Origin: Thermoplasmata archaeon
GTDB taxonomy: Archaea > Thermoplasmatota > E2 > UBA202 > JdFR-43
Reading direction: 5' to 3'
NCBI GenBank assembly: GCA_021161135.1
Contig: JAGHBD010000149.1
Coordinates: 1-11,409 of the forward strand
Length of the DNA stretch: 11,409 bases
Shown piece by piece: positions 1 through 7,304 of the stretch. A program made the position numbers and the translations under genes. Each line of letters begins with the position of its first letter. Within the stretch, counting starts at the first letter, position 1. The notes beneath the pieces were generated by a model. The model was given only the letters and a program-made list of their open reading frames with translations. It did no database searches and had not been told where the DNA came from.

Positions 1-643
1 CTAATGCTTTTTCTGTTTCCAATGCAAGCTTATCATCTTTTCCTATAGTATAGTTAAAACTAACTCTTATTATAGTTCCTTTTGCCTTCAAATTGCTCAA
101 ATTAAAATCTTTTGTCAAGCTCATTGTAAACATTGCTTTTATATCGGCAGGAGCAAAAGGATTAGTTAAAAAATTTTTTATAACATTTTTTATCTGGCTA
201 TCATTCATCTGCTGTAATGCAGATATTTTTTCATCATATGTTGGATTTTCTATTCCCTTCTGCTGCAAGATAAATTGTGCAATAATATCTGCAACACTTC
301 CTATGGAATAGGAGGGCATAAAAGGAGTATAAAGTTTCTCCCTTAGTGAAGAATTTGCTATATTTTTTTCTATTTTGAGCATTTCTATTAATGCATTTTT
401 TGTTAGCAAGTCGCCATTTTTTGATTTTACTAATATGGTTACATCATATGTTGATGTAAAATTATTTAAAATCTCTTGATTTGCTTTTACTTCCTCTAAA
501 TCTGGCATGAAAGTTTCCTCACCGAACTCCTGTTTTAATCCAAAAGTGGCTACACTTGCTATAGAAAGGAGCGTTATCAAGAGAACAATAATTATTGCTG
601 CCCATGGATACCTGCTTATCCATCTCCCTATTTTTTCAAGCAT
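1..643 (-). CDS. RND/MMPL-type membrane exporter, N-terminal part (cut by window start)
   Basis: An open frame runs on the minus strand from the ATG at 643-641 to the window edge, giving about 214 residues with no stop. An in-frame TAA nine codons upstream excludes a longer start. The protein opens with a short basic segment (LEKIGRWISRYPW) and one hydrophobic helix at about residues 15-34. A long extracytoplasmic stretch with several NxS/T sites follows. This is the usual beginning of RND-superfamily exporters of the MMPL/SSD type, where TM1 is followed by a large external loop. These proteins move lipids or hydrophobic compounds using the ion gradient, but the substrate cannot be read here. 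The remaining helices lie outside the window. The gene is divergent from an AbrB-type regulator, which might control it. The family call rests on architecture and the N-terminal pattern, so the exact subfamily is uncertain. Confidence 0.72.
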   Translation of the reverse strand, partial: MLEKIGRWISRYPWAAIIIVLLITLLSIASVATFGLKQEFGEETFMPDLEEVKANQEILNNFTSTYDVTILVKSKNGDLLTKNALIEMLKIEKNIANSSLREKLYTPFMPSYSIGSVADIIAQFILQQKGIENPTYDEKISALQQMNDSQIKNVIKNFLTNPFAPADIKAMFTMSLTKDFNLSNLKAKGTIIRVSFNYTIGKDDKLALETEKAL

Positions 644-664
644 GTGTGATGTAATATAGTTGAA

Positions 665-672
665 TATTTAAA
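665..672 (-). promoter_or_regulatory. TATA-like box for the RND-type exporter
   Basis: TTTAAATA on the minus strand is centred about 25 bases upstream of the ATG at 643. This is the spacing expected if transcription starts at or next to the start codon, so a leaderless mRNA is likely. The call comes from position and sequence only. Confidence 0.5.
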
Positions 673-687
673 ATTTTGTGAAAAACA

Positions 688-694
688 TTAAATA
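688..694 (+). promoter_or_regulatory. TATA-like box for the AbrB-family gene
   Basis: TTAAATA is centred about 24 bases before the ATG at 715, again fitting a leaderless transcript. It lies back to back with the divergent exporter promoter, so one bound regulator could affect both. Confidence 0.5.
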
Positions 695-714
695 CATGAT
701 TTTTCATTATTTTC

Positions 715-972
715 ATGGATGATATTGACTTTTACGGTAGCGTGACAGTCGGCGAGCGCGGCCAGATAGTTTTACCAAGCAAATTGAGGAAAAAACTTGG
801 GATAAAAGCAGGAGATAAAATACTGGTATTAGGAAGAGAAAGGTATGGAAAATGGGGGATTTTTCTTGTTAAGGCGGAAATACTTGCAAAACTCATCGGA
901 GAGTGGGAAGAGAAAAAGGAAAAGATAAAAAATATTTTACATGGAAAGGAGAGGAAAAGGAGATTAATTTAG
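715..972 (+). CDS. AbrB/SpoVT-family DNA-binding protein
   Basis: This 85-residue protein carries a SpoVT-AbrB swapped-hairpin domain at residues 8-40 (VTVGERGQIVLPSKLRKKLG, then the IKAGDKILV strand). Proteins with this fold bind DNA as dimers, acting as transcription factors or as antitoxins. After the domain comes an LVKAE segment and a Lys/Glu-rich helical tail (residues about 58-85). The start follows from the TATA-like box 24 bases upstream. No toxin gene follows: the downstream gene is a convergent flavodoxin whose end overlaps this one by 9 bases. A stand-alone regulator is therefore more likely than a toxin-antitoxin partner. It is divergent from the RND-type exporter, and autoregulation or control of that exporter is a reasonable guess. 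Similar short AbrB proteins with the TVGERGQ motif are common in archaea, and their targets are mostly unknown. Confidence 0.85.
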   Translation: MDDIDFYGSVTVGERGQIVLPSKLRKKLGIKAGDKILVLGRERYGKWGIFLVKAEILAKLIGEWEEKKEKIKNILHGKERKRRLI

Positions 973-1419
973 CCTTTCTTTCAGTTTTCTTGCAAATTCT
1001 CTTGCCTTTTCAATTTCCCGTATGCCCGGCTTTCCTTTATTTATTCCACCTACAAGGCGAAGGATGCCATATGTGTCATAACCCTTGCAGGAAAATTCAG
1101 AGAGGATCCTGAACCCCTTGCTAAGGAGTTTTTTCCTTAATGCCCTATGATTTATGAAATCGGGTGTGCCGCCTTTGGTTGAAAAAATGAAGGCATCTTT
1201 TGCTGTTTCTGGCAATTTATCCACAAGGTTGAGAATGCTTTTATGATGCTTAAAAAAGTAAATGCCTGAGCCAAATCCTATGACATCATACTCTTTTATT
1301 TTCTCCACATCTGCATCCCTTGCTTTAACAATATCTGCTCCCATCTCATCAGCAATTGCTCTGGCTATTTTTTCTGTATTTCCATGGTGTATCGAAGCAT
1401 AAATTATAAGAATACGCAT
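964..1419 (-). CDS. Flavodoxin-like protein
   Basis: This 151-residue protein has the flavodoxin fold signature at its start. A beta strand leads into a phosphate-binding loop of the T/S-x-x-GNT type (residues 8-16, SIHHGNTEK), which normally holds the FMN phosphate. The segment DVIGFGSGIYFFKHH (45-59) corresponds to the second flavin loop, and IFSTKGGTPDF (78-88) to the third. The size matches small single-domain flavodoxins, which carry electrons in the cytoplasm. The redox partner is not evident; the AOR at 8689-10509 is far away and nothing links them. A TATA-like box lies 24 bases before the ATG. The stop codon lies inside the end of the convergent AbrB gene. Its transcript would run into a U-rich stretch (minus-strand view of 911-936) that could end transcription. 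Confidence 0.85.
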   Translation of the reverse strand: MRILIIYASIHHGNTEKIARAIADEMGADIVKARDADVEKIKEYDVIGFGSGIYFFKHHKSILNLVDKLPETAKDAFIFSTKGGTPDFINHRALRKKLLSKGFRILSEFSCKGYDTYGILRLVGGINKGKPGIREIEKAREFARKLKERLN

Positions 1420-1439
1420 GATGAAAAATTAGCAAGGCA

Positions 1440-1447
1440 TATTTTAA
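1440..1447 (-). promoter_or_regulatory. TATA-like box for the flavodoxin gene
   Basis: TTAAAATA on the minus strand is centred 24-25 bases upstream of the ATG at 1419, consistent with a leaderless mRNA. Confidence 0.5.
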
Positions 1448-1462
1448 TTAACTGCAACAAAT

Positions 1463-1470
1463 TTTTATAC
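1463..1470 (+). promoter_or_regulatory. TATA box of the tRNA-Lys gene
   Basis: TTTTATAC is centred about 24-25 bases before the first base of the tRNA at 1491. It gives an independent calibration of box-to-start distance for this genome, since the tRNA 5' end is fixed by its structure. Confidence 0.6.
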
Positions 1471-1490
1471 GAAAATGCATTTTTGCATCA

Positions 1491-1564
1491 GGGCTCGTAG
1501 CTCAGCTAGGTAGAGCGGCAGGCTCTTAACCTGTTGGTCGGGGGTTCGAATCCCCCCGAGCCCG
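1491..1564 (+). tRNA. tRNA-Lys (anticodon CTT)
   Basis: The cloverleaf folds completely. The acceptor stem GGGCTCG pairs with CGAGCCC, and the D stem GCTC with GAGC. The anticodon stem GCAGG pairs with CCTGT (one G-T pair) around loop CTCTTAA. The T stem GGGGG pairs with CCCCC around TTCGAAT. The anticodon CTT at 1525-1527 reads the lysine codon AAG. The discriminator base is G and the CCA end is not encoded, so it must be added by CCA-adding enzyme. No intron is present. The GGTTCGAATCC box B region is canonical. Confidence 0.97.
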
Positions 1565-1660
1565 CATACCGCCACTCCATATAATTTTGGGCGACTTTGG
1601 CGAGTTGAATTAAGATCATTAACAAAGTGGAAATTATCTCTTGAAGAATTTGTTTTGCTG

Positions 1661-1674
1661 AAAAAATAAAAATT
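1661..1674 (-). terminator. U-rich terminator after the pyrG-glycosyltransferase operon
   Basis: Immediately after the stop codon at 1679 the minus strand reads AATTTTTATTTTTT. Such runs of T end transcription intrinsically in archaea. It lies in the 114-base gap between the last operon gene and the tRNA, and no other gene is visible in that gap. Confidence 0.5.
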
Positions 1675-1678
1675 AGCA

Positions 1679-2899
1679 TCAATATATGGAAAGAAGATAT
1701 TCCATTTTATCCTCAAAAATTCTTGCTTGCCTTTGGATAATCTCTTCCGCTTCATTCCAGTCCATATCTCTTGTCTCAATGGCATAGCTTAAAAATCTTC
1801 TTAACCATAAAGTTTTTAGTGCATGAAGGGCAACATTCCTCTCTTTTTTATCTCTTACCCTCTTATAAAATGCAGCGAAACTATAAACAACTTCCGCCCA
1901 TGTCTCTGCATCAAAATTTCCTATATTTTTAACCGCTTTATTCACTTTCTCCATTAGACGAGGAGGAATAATAATTTTTATTGTTTCTTTTAATGCTTCA
2001 TACTCTCTTTCAAAATATTCTCTAATTTTATTAGTATCGACACTTGCTGGAATTGGCTTTTGTTTCAAAAAAATTTTTGCTTTTCTTCCGGATAGCTTTC
2101 TCCTATTGCTCTTCCAATAATTCTCATAATATTCTGCCAGTTCAAACATCGTTCCTGTCACCTGACGAAACATTGGCACAATAAGGGTTTTAGGCTCTAA
2201 ATAGCGGGTTGTAGACTCATGAATTTTCAAAGAAAATAGCCCCTCCTTCACTTCCATTTCATTTGCTGAGGCGGAGGTAACAATAAAAATATCTATACCA
2301 AAATCATTTGGAAACAAAGGGTGTCGAAGCAATACCTCATATAAATTCTTGGATATACCATATTCCCCTGCTATCGGTTGCCTTACATCTAAGCCATATA
2401 AAGCTCGAGTAAAGGGATAAGCCAAGCTATTTGTTATTACTCCATCATATTTATCTCTTATATAGTAAGGAACCACCAAATCAGCTCTTCCATATAGTAC
2501 TGGAGATGAAAATTCGTAAATCCACTCAGATCTTATGTTCAGCAAATCCCCATCTACCAGAACAACAACTTTTGCATCTAGTTTGCTAGCTATTTTAAAG
2601 ATTGTTTTTACTCCTGCCCCTTTGCCACCTTCTATTATGTCATTTGTAACAATTTTTTCGATGCCGTTATAGGGCTGAAAAATATTTGCCAACTCAGCTG
2701 TTCTATCAGATGAATAGCCGTCGCTTACTACAATCATTTTTTTATATTCTGAAAAATATTTGTGCAAGCCATCGCTTATGACATTGAGAACATGAAATAT
2801 TGTGGTTTCGACATTTTTACATAGAACACCGACGACAATATCAACTGCTCCTATCTTCTCAATTTTTTTCATAAGATGAAAAGGAATATCATTTCTCAT
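1679..2899 (-). CDS. GT-A glycosyltransferase related to glucosyl-3-phosphoglycerate synthase; acceptor unknown
   Basis: This 406-residue protein has a GT-A nucleotide-sugar-binding fold: strand VDIVVGVLCKN (19-29), VVSDGYSSDRT (57-67), a GGKGAGVKT loop (91-99) and the metal-binding motif LVDGD (114-118). Further on, PIAGEYG (175-181), FPNDFGIDI (196-204), His227 and FRQVTG (244-249) align in order with the PLAGE, GDWGIEI and HKHQ elements of the neighbouring GpgS. The two are therefore distant relatives with different acceptor regions. It overlaps the end of GpgS by 11 bases, which suggests coupled translation; Met10 is an alternative start. Context points to a sugar-glycerate product. It may add a second sugar to glucosyl-(3-phospho)glycerate, as in the mannosylglucosylglycerate pathway of Petrotoga, or be a second synthase with another sugar donor. 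The C-terminal third (from about 290) is helical and unassigned. The fold is secure; the substrate is not. Confidence 0.78.
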   Translation of the reverse strand: MRNDIPFHLMKKIEKIGAVDIVVGVLCKNVETTIFHVLNVISDGLHKYFSEYKKMIVVSDGYSSDRTAELANIFQPYNGIEKIVTNDIIEGGKGAGVKTIFKIASKLDAKVVVLVDGDLLNIRSEWIYEFSSPVLYGRADLVVPYYIRDKYDGVITNSLAYPFTRALYGLDVRQPIAGEYGISKNLYEVLLRHPLFPNDFGIDIFIVTSASANEMEVKEGLFSLKIHESTTRYLEPKTLIVPMFRQVTGTMFELAEYYENYWKSNRRKLSGRKAKIFLKQKPIPASVDTNKIREYFEREYEALKETIKIIIPPRLMEKVNKAVKNIGNFDAETWAEVVYSFAAFYKRVRDKKERNVALHALKTLWLRRFLSYAIETRDMDWNEAEEIIQRQARIFEDKMEYLLSIY

Positions 2900-4091
2900 T
2901 TTCTTCCACCACTGTGTTGAACAATTCCTCCCGTATTTTCCTTTTTGCAGATATTGTGCGAAGCCAGTCAGGAATTCTTGCTCCTATTGGTTTTTTTAAA
3001 TATTCCTTTCCAGCCTCAAGCATATGTTTGCTGAATCTTTCAACTATTGTCTCCTCCAAATGGCGATCATATTTCAAATGGTTAAAGACCGCGTCTGCAT
3101 GATATTGCCTTATGCAATCTCTTGCCACCCTCTGATAAACCACTCTAAGAGATGTAAGAAAGGAATCTGAAATCTGAACCCGATCCTCCTCTGTTAAAAC
3201 TCTTAGCAAAGTCTTGAATATATCTCTCACCATTCTTACCAAACCGCTCTCCTTATTACCGAGCTCTTGATGCTTGTGCTCATAAAAGCCCAAATCCACT
3301 TGGCATATCCTTTTCCTTGCCACATTTCTGTATATTTCCGCAAGTATACCTATCTCAATTCCCCAGTCGCCCGGCACATCAACATCTATGGCAACATCTT
3401 TTGTCATTGCAAACTCTCCCGCCAGAGGATAACGAAACGCCCTTAAAAAATTCAGAAAATCTGGCTCATATCCTATTTCATCCACTAAAGCTTTGAGCAA
3501 TGGATGTAAAAATAAACGAAATACTCTTCCATAAATAATGTTTTTCTGCAAATTAACCCTTGCATAATAACCTTTGCTGAATTTAAAATCAAGCTCAGGC
3601 TCAAGAATGGGAAAAAGAAGTTTTGCTGGAATGAGTTCATTGTATGTTTGCACATCAGCATCATGAAGAGCTATGGCATATGAGCGAAGGCTTGCTATGC
3701 CCAAAGCTATCCACACATCTCTTCCCTTGCCTTTATATTTCAGCACATTTATTCCTTCCTCCTTCAGCTCATGCAGTAACTTTGTGATTTTTCTTCCATT
3801 ACACCAGATCACGTAATGTTTTGTCTCAAGCTTTGAAAAAAACCTTTTTACTTTTTCAAACTCTTCTTTATTTTCCGCAGATAGGGGGATAAGTATATCT
3901 TCAACATAATCACATTTGTTAAGGCCCTTAACAATGTTATTTATCGCCCTATTTTTTATCTCCCTATAAAGCATTGGCATTATGATGGTAATCGGACGCT
4001 CTACTGCAACCTCTCTTATACTCTTTATTAACTCCTCCTTATCAACACAAATATCATGAAGCGTTGTAACCTCTTCCTGTTTTATATCCAT
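2889..4091 (-). CDS. gpgS: Glucosyl-3-phosphoglycerate synthase (GT81 type)
   Basis: This 400-residue protein is the size of archaeal GpgS enzymes. These transfer glucose from an NDP-glucose (GDP-glucose in Methanococcoides) to 3-phosphoglycerate, giving glucosyl-3-phosphoglycerate, the precursor of the compatible solute glucosylglycerate. Visible elements in order: ITIIMPMLYRE (35-44, start of the nucleotide fold); LKYKGKGRDVWIALGIA (117-133, donor binding); the metal-binding DAD at 144-146; KGYYARVN (173-180); GRVFRLF (188-194); FRYPLAGEF (219-227); GDWGIEIG (241-248); QVDLGFYEHKHQ (264-275). The HKHQ and WGIEI motifs are typical of GT81. A 3-base gap separates it from the phosphatase gene upstream, whose last codons supply a GAGGGTG sequence that may act as ribosome-binding site. 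A mannosyl-3-phosphoglycerate synthase is less likely because the motif set is of GpgS type. Activity with particular donors is not readable. Confidence 0.85.
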   Translation of the reverse strand: MDIKQEEVTTLHDICVDKEELIKSIREVAVERPITIIMPMLYREIKNRAINNIVKGLNKCDYVEDILIPLSAENKEEFEKVKRFFSKLETKHYVIWCNGRKITKLLHELKEEGINVLKYKGKGRDVWIALGIASLRSYAIALHDADVQTYNELIPAKLLFPILEPELDFKFSKGYYARVNLQKNIIYGRVFRLFLHPLLKALVDEIGYEPDFLNFLRAFRYPLAGEFAMTKDVAIDVDVPGDWGIEIGILAEIYRNVARKRICQVDLGFYEHKHQELGNKESGLVRMVRDIFKTLLRVLTEEDRVQISDSFLTSLRVVYQRVARDCIRQYHADAVFNHLKYDRHLEETIVERFSKHMLEAGKEYLKKPIGARIPDWLRTISAKRKIREELFNTVVEENEK

Positions 4092-4094
4092 GTC

Positions 4095-4745
4095 TCACAC
4101 CCTCGCAGCATATTTTAATATTTCGCTTAAATCACTTATGCTGGCATCTGCAGCTTCTCTAACCCCATAATCTGCATTAAATGCAATTCCTAATCCAGCC
4201 TCTTTCAACATGCATATATCCACGCTACTATCTCCAACCGCTATCACTTCCTTTGTTTCTATCCCAAGTTGCTTACACAATTTCTGAAGAACTTCTTTTT
4301 TACAAATGGAATGGATTTTGCATTCCTCAAATTTTTTTGTTAGCATCTTGTTATTCAGCATTATCTCTCCTGTTATATGTCCATCTTCCACCACGAGCTC
4401 ATTTGAAAATACATAATCTATGCCTAATCTTTCCTTTAAATCTAAAGCTGCTATTTGATAGCTATCCGTCACTATCGCTATTTTCATTCCCATTTTCTTC
4501 AACTCTTTCACCACATACTCTGCATTTTTATTTAGGGGTATTTTCCTGAATATTTTCAAAAATTCTTTCTCCCTCATACATCTTAGCAACTTTGCTATTT
4601 CTATCGTCTTTCTATATGCCTCCTCCTTGCTATCTATTATCTCAATCAATTTATCCATAAATCCTTTTTCTTCCGCTATTTTAAATATTGTTCTTCCGTT
4701 CAGTAAGGTGTTATCCATATCAAATACCACAAGTTTATACGCCAT
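4095..4745 (-). CDS. SerB-like HAD-family phosphatase, probably for glucosyl-3-phosphoglycerate
   Basis: This 216-residue HAD hydrolase shows all four motifs: FDMDNTLL with nucleophile Asp9 and acid Asp11, VTDS (92-95), Lys149/150 as the motif III lysine, and [12 protein letters not shown] with Asp172 and Asp176. The helical cap between motifs I and II is of the small C1 type seen in phosphoserine phosphatase (SerB). On sequence alone it could be a phosphoserine phosphatase. Its place directly before gpgS, in one operon, makes removal of the 3-phosphate from glucosyl-3-phosphoglycerate the better guess. That step would be the second in glucosylglycerate synthesis. Its ATG lies inside the end of pyrG (11-base overlap, reading ATGGCGTATAA), so its translation is probably coupled to pyrG. 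It is cytoplasmic, with no signal peptide. The family assignment is firm; the substrate is inferred from context. Confidence 0.82.
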   Translation of the reverse strand: MAYKLVVFDMDNTLLNGRTIFKIAEEKGFMDKLIEIIDSKEEAYRKTIEIAKLLRCMREKEFLKIFRKIPLNKNAEYVVKELKKMGMKIAIVTDSYQIAALDLKERLGIDYVFSNELVVEDGHITGEIMLNNKMLTKKFEECKIHSICKKEVLQKLCKQLGIETKEVIAVGDSSVDICMLKEAGLGIAFNADYGVREAADASISDLSEILKYAARV

Positions 4746-6330
4746 ATTTTTTCTCTACAGCAGCTTTTATGAATCCGTAGAATAGTGGAGCCGGTTTTAG
4801 TGGGCGGGATTTAAATTCTGGATGGAATTGTGAAGCAATGAAGTAGGGATGCTCAGGCAACTCCAGAATTTCCATTCTTATCCTGTCTTCTGCAACACCA
4901 GAAAACACAAGACCATGTTTCTCCAGCGTTTCTACATATTCAGGATTTACTTCATAGCGATGGCGATGCCTTTCATAAATTTTTGTTTTTCCATATAATT
5001 TGTGGGCGAGTGTTCCTTCTTTAATAATAACTGGTTGCGCCCCCAGCCTCATTGTGCCACCGAGCTGCTGAACACCATATTGCTCTGGCAAAATCATGAT
5101 AATTGGATGCTTTGTATCTGGCTTTATTTCAGTAGAGTGACAATCCAAGCCAACAACATTTCTTCCATATTCAACGACTGCCAGCTGAAAGCCAAAGCAT
5201 ATGCCCAGAAAAGGAATGTTATTTTCTCTTGCATATTTTATCGCCATTATTTTTCCCTCAGCCCCCCTCTCTCCAAATCCACCTGGCACAAGAATAGCAT
5301 CTACATCTCCTATTTCCCTCCCCTCCTCTATTTCTTCTGCTTCAATCCATACAACATTCACCTTTGTATCTAACTCGGCGCCAGCATGGCGGAAAGCTTC
5401 GAGTATGCTTATATAAGAGTCGCCCAGCGCCGTATATTTTCCCACCATTGCCACATTCACAACTTTACTTGCATTTTTGATTCTGCCCACAAAATCCCTC
5501 CACTCATCCAGATCAGCTTCTCTGTATGAGAGATTGAGTTTTCCTAAGATGTATTTTGATAACCCCTGCTCTTCAAGCACAAGAGGAACCTCGTATATGC
5601 ATTCAACATCTGGCGATGAAAAGACGGCATCAACTGGCACATTACAGAAAAGAGATATTTTTTGCTTTGTCTCTTTTTTCAACGGTTCTGTGGAGCGGGC
5701 AACAATTATATCTGGCGATATACCAATTGCTCTAAGCTCTTTCACGCTGTGCTGCGTGGGCTTCGTTTTCTGCTCACCAACAACTTTGAGAACCGGTACA
5801 AGTGTTGTATGAACAAAAACAACATTTTCCTCTCCTTCCTCAAGATGGAGTTGTCTTACAGCTTCTAAAAAAGGCATCGATTCTATATCTCCAACGGTTC
5901 CTCCTATTTCAACAACACATATATCAGCATCTCTTTCCTCAGCCACCCTTCTTATCCAACTTTTTATTTCATCTGTGATGTGTGGAACGATTTGCACCGT
6001 TTTGCCAAGATAGTCACCCCGCCTTTCTTTTTCAATGACATTTTTATAAACTTTACCTGTCGTGATATTATTGTCCCTGCTTAGATTTATATCAAGAAAG
6101 CGTTCATAATTTCCCAAATCCAAATCTACCTCGCCACCATCTTCCAAAACAAATACTTCACCATGCTGAAAAGGGTTCATTGTGCCTGCGTCGCAATTGA
6201 GATATGGATCAATTTTTATTGCTGTAATCTTATAACCTCTGCTCTTCAAAAGCAGAGCTATGGAAGAAGTTACTATTCCTTTGCCCAATCCAGATAAAAC
6301 GCCTCCTGTAACTACAATGTATTTGGGCAT
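4735..6330 (-). CDS. pyrG: CTP synthase (glutamine-hydrolysing)
   Basis: This 531-residue protein has the two-domain layout of CTP synthase, which aminates UTP to CTP using ATP and glutamine. The N-terminal amidoligase domain has the P-loop [10 protein letters not shown] (9-18), [14 protein letters not shown] (38-51), [23 protein letters not shown] (56-78) and [10 protein letters not shown] (141-150). After a linker, the class I glutamine amidotransferase domain starts at about 293 with [10 protein letters not shown] (297-306). Its nucleophile is Cys378 in LGICFGFQ, and its His503/Glu505 pair lies in QFHPEF. The FGFQ form after the cysteine differs from the common LGMQ but keeps all catalytic residues. 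The length is typical. It is the first gene of the operon, with a TATA-like box 22-23 bases before the ATG. Leading a glycosylglycerate cluster is unusual for pyrG; the shared promoter may simply give growth-linked expression. Confidence 0.97.
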   Translation of the reverse strand: MPKYIVVTGGVLSGLGKGIVTSSIALLLKSRGYKITAIKIDPYLNCDAGTMNPFQHGEVFVLEDGGEVDLDLGNYERFLDINLSRDNNITTGKVYKNVIEKERRGDYLGKTVQIVPHITDEIKSWIRRVAEERDADICVVEIGGTVGDIESMPFLEAVRQLHLEEGEENVVFVHTTLVPVLKVVGEQKTKPTQHSVKELRAIGISPDIIVARSTEPLKKETKQKISLFCNVPVDAVFSSPDVECIYEVPLVLEEQGLSKYILGKLNLSYREADLDEWRDFVGRIKNASKVVNVAMVGKYTALGDSYISILEAFRHAGAELDTKVNVVWIEAEEIEEGREIGDVDAILVPGGFGERGAEGKIMAIKYARENNIPFLGICFGFQLAVVEYGRNVVGLDCHSTEIKPDTKHPIIMILPEQYGVQQLGGTMRLGAQPVIIKEGTLAHKLYGKTKIYERHRHRYEVNPEYVETLEKHGLVFSGVAEDRIRMEILELPEHPYFIASQFHPEFKSRPLKPAPLFYGFIKAAVEKKYGV

Positions 6331-6348
6331 AACTATAATAAAAAAGCA

Positions 6349-6356
6349 ATATAAAA
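6349..6356 (-). promoter_or_regulatory. TATA-like box for the pyrG operon
   Basis: TTTTATAT on the minus strand is centred 22-23 bases upstream of the pyrG ATG. It lies in the 34-base gap after the coiled-coil gene. It is the only clear promoter for the four genes down to 1679. Confidence 0.5.
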
Positions 6357-6364
6357 GAATTAAG

Positions 6365-6577
6365 TTATGTTGGTATCTTCTTGAGTTTCTCTTCGAGTTG
6401 CTTTATTTTATTCCGTATTTTTTCAAGCTTCTTTTCATATTTCGTTTTCAACTTCATATATTTCTTTTCGTCCATATTCTTTCTGTTTTTCTCAAGCTCT
6501 TCTAAATCCTCCTTCACCATCGCCCTCATTTCATTGAGATCCTCGATTTTTTCAAGAATTTTCTCTCTGCTTGCCAT
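6365..6577 (-). CDS. Small coiled-coil protein, function unknown
   Basis: Taking the ATG at 6577 gives 70 residues beginning [10 protein letters not shown]. Almost the whole protein is a charged amphipathic helix with leucine, isoleucine and methionine at heptad spacing (for example [32 protein letters not shown]), so it is predicted to form a coiled coil. It has no signal peptide and no catalytic motif. An ATG two codons upstream (6583) is an alternative. The longer 96-codon reading from 6655 would start inside the divergent hydrolase gene and has an un-protein-like N-terminus, so it is disfavoured. No strong TATA box is visible; TAAAGTTT about 25 bases before 6583 is a weak candidate. It precedes pyrG by 34 bases but has no obvious link to it. 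Low-complexity composition makes similarity searches unreliable, so function stays open. Confidence 0.6.
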   Translation of the reverse strand: MASREKILEKIEDLNEMRAMVKEDLEELEKNRKNMDEKKYMKLKTKYEKKLEKIRNKIKQLEEKLKKIPT

Positions 6578-6587
6578 GTACATCAAA

Positions 6588-6594
6588 TATAAAT
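6588..6594 (+). promoter_or_regulatory. TATA box for the metallo-beta-lactamase-fold gene
   Basis: TATAAAT is centred 25 bases before the ATG at 6616. It lies downstream of the earlier in-frame ATG at 6571, which excludes that start and selects 6616. Confidence 0.55.
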
Positions 6595-6615
6595 AGAGGA
6601 GAAAAACTTTACTGT

Positions 6616-7257
6616 ATGCATGTTGCCCGCCTTCTCGGCTTTGGCTTTGAATCAAATGTTTATTTAATTCTGGCTGAAAAAATCGCGGTGATAGATACAG
6701 GCACTGGCTTTTATATGAATGATTTAATTGATGAAATGCAGAATTATGTAAATCCTAAAGACGTTGAATACATAATCCTTACTCATGAGCATTTTGATCA
6801 CTGTGGAGGGGTAAAGGCGCTGCAGGATATATGTGATGCAGATATTTATATGCATGAGAGAGGAGCGGAGGTGCTTGAAAAGGGTTTAGACTGGAGTGCA
6901 TCTTTTTTTGGTGCAGAACAACCTAAGGCAGAAGTGAAAGTAAAATTGCACGGAGGAGAAATAATTGATTTGGGGGATGCGAAACTCCATGTTATTTATA
7001 CGCCAGGACATTCAAAAGGCAGTATATGTTTATATGAGGAAAAATCTAAATCTCTTTTTTCTGGGGATACTATTTTTGCTTATGGAGGTATAGGAAGAAC
7101 TGATTTTCTGGGAGGAGATAAATTTGAGCTCATAAAATCGATAAAAAAACTCAAACAACTTGATGTGGCAAATTTGTATCCAGGGCATGGTGATTATATT
7201 ATTGGTGATGCAAAAGCTCATATAGAGATGGCAGAGCGAAACAGCTTGATATTCTGA
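6616..7257 (+). CDS. Metallo-beta-lactamase-fold hydrolase (glyoxalase II-like)
   Basis: This 213-residue protein carries the full metal-binding set of the superfamily: THEHFDH at 56-62 (His57, His59, Asp61, His62), His132 in TPGHSKGS, bridging Asp151 in FSGDTIF, and His191 in YPGHGD. The first strands (SNVYLILAEKIAVIDTG) are typical. The layout and length match the glyoxalase II-like group, cytoplasmic hydrolases that often cleave thioesters or similar bonds. There is no extra C-terminal domain and no flavodoxin fusion, so it is not a flavodiiron protein or a beta-CASP nuclease. The start at 6616 (MHVARLLGFGFESN) is chosen because the TATA box at 6588-6594 sits 25 bases upstream. A cyclophilin-like gene follows after 76 bases. 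The substrate cannot be told from sequence. Confidence 0.9.
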   Translation: MHVARLLGFGFESNVYLILAEKIAVIDTGTGFYMNDLIDEMQNYVNPKDVEYIILTHEHFDHCGGVKALQDICDADIYMHERGAEVLEKGLDWSASFFGAEQPKAEVKVKLHGGEIIDLGDAKLHVIYTPGHSKGSICLYEEKSKSLFSGDTIFAYGGIGRTDFLGGDKFELIKSIKKLKQLDVANLYPGHGDYIIGDAKAHIEMAERNSLIF

Positions 7258-7304
7258 GAAACGATGCGATACATCCCAACTAACCAATAAAGGCGAAAAC
7301 ACAA

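Noticed and set aside
715..1419. AbrB protein as antitoxin of a toxin-antitoxin pair
   Set aside because: The neighbour is a complete convergent flavodoxin with an FMN loop, not a PIN, MazF or similar toxin, and the two are not in one operon.
1540..1680. tRNA-Lys 3' end as an integration (att) site
   Set aside because: I found no repeat of the tRNA 3' segment elsewhere in the window and no integrase or mobile gene next to it.
1465..1785. A 106-codon minus-strand frame containing GLGGIRTPD and LAELRAL
   Set aside because: This is the antisense translation of the tRNA-Lys gene, a well-known source of false protein entries. It also overlaps the glycosyltransferase in another frame.
6571..6615. 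N-terminal extension of the MBL hydrolase ([15 protein letters not shown])
   Set aside because: It begins upstream of the TATA box at 6588-6594 and does not resemble the family's N-terminus; the start at 6616 has correct promoter spacing.
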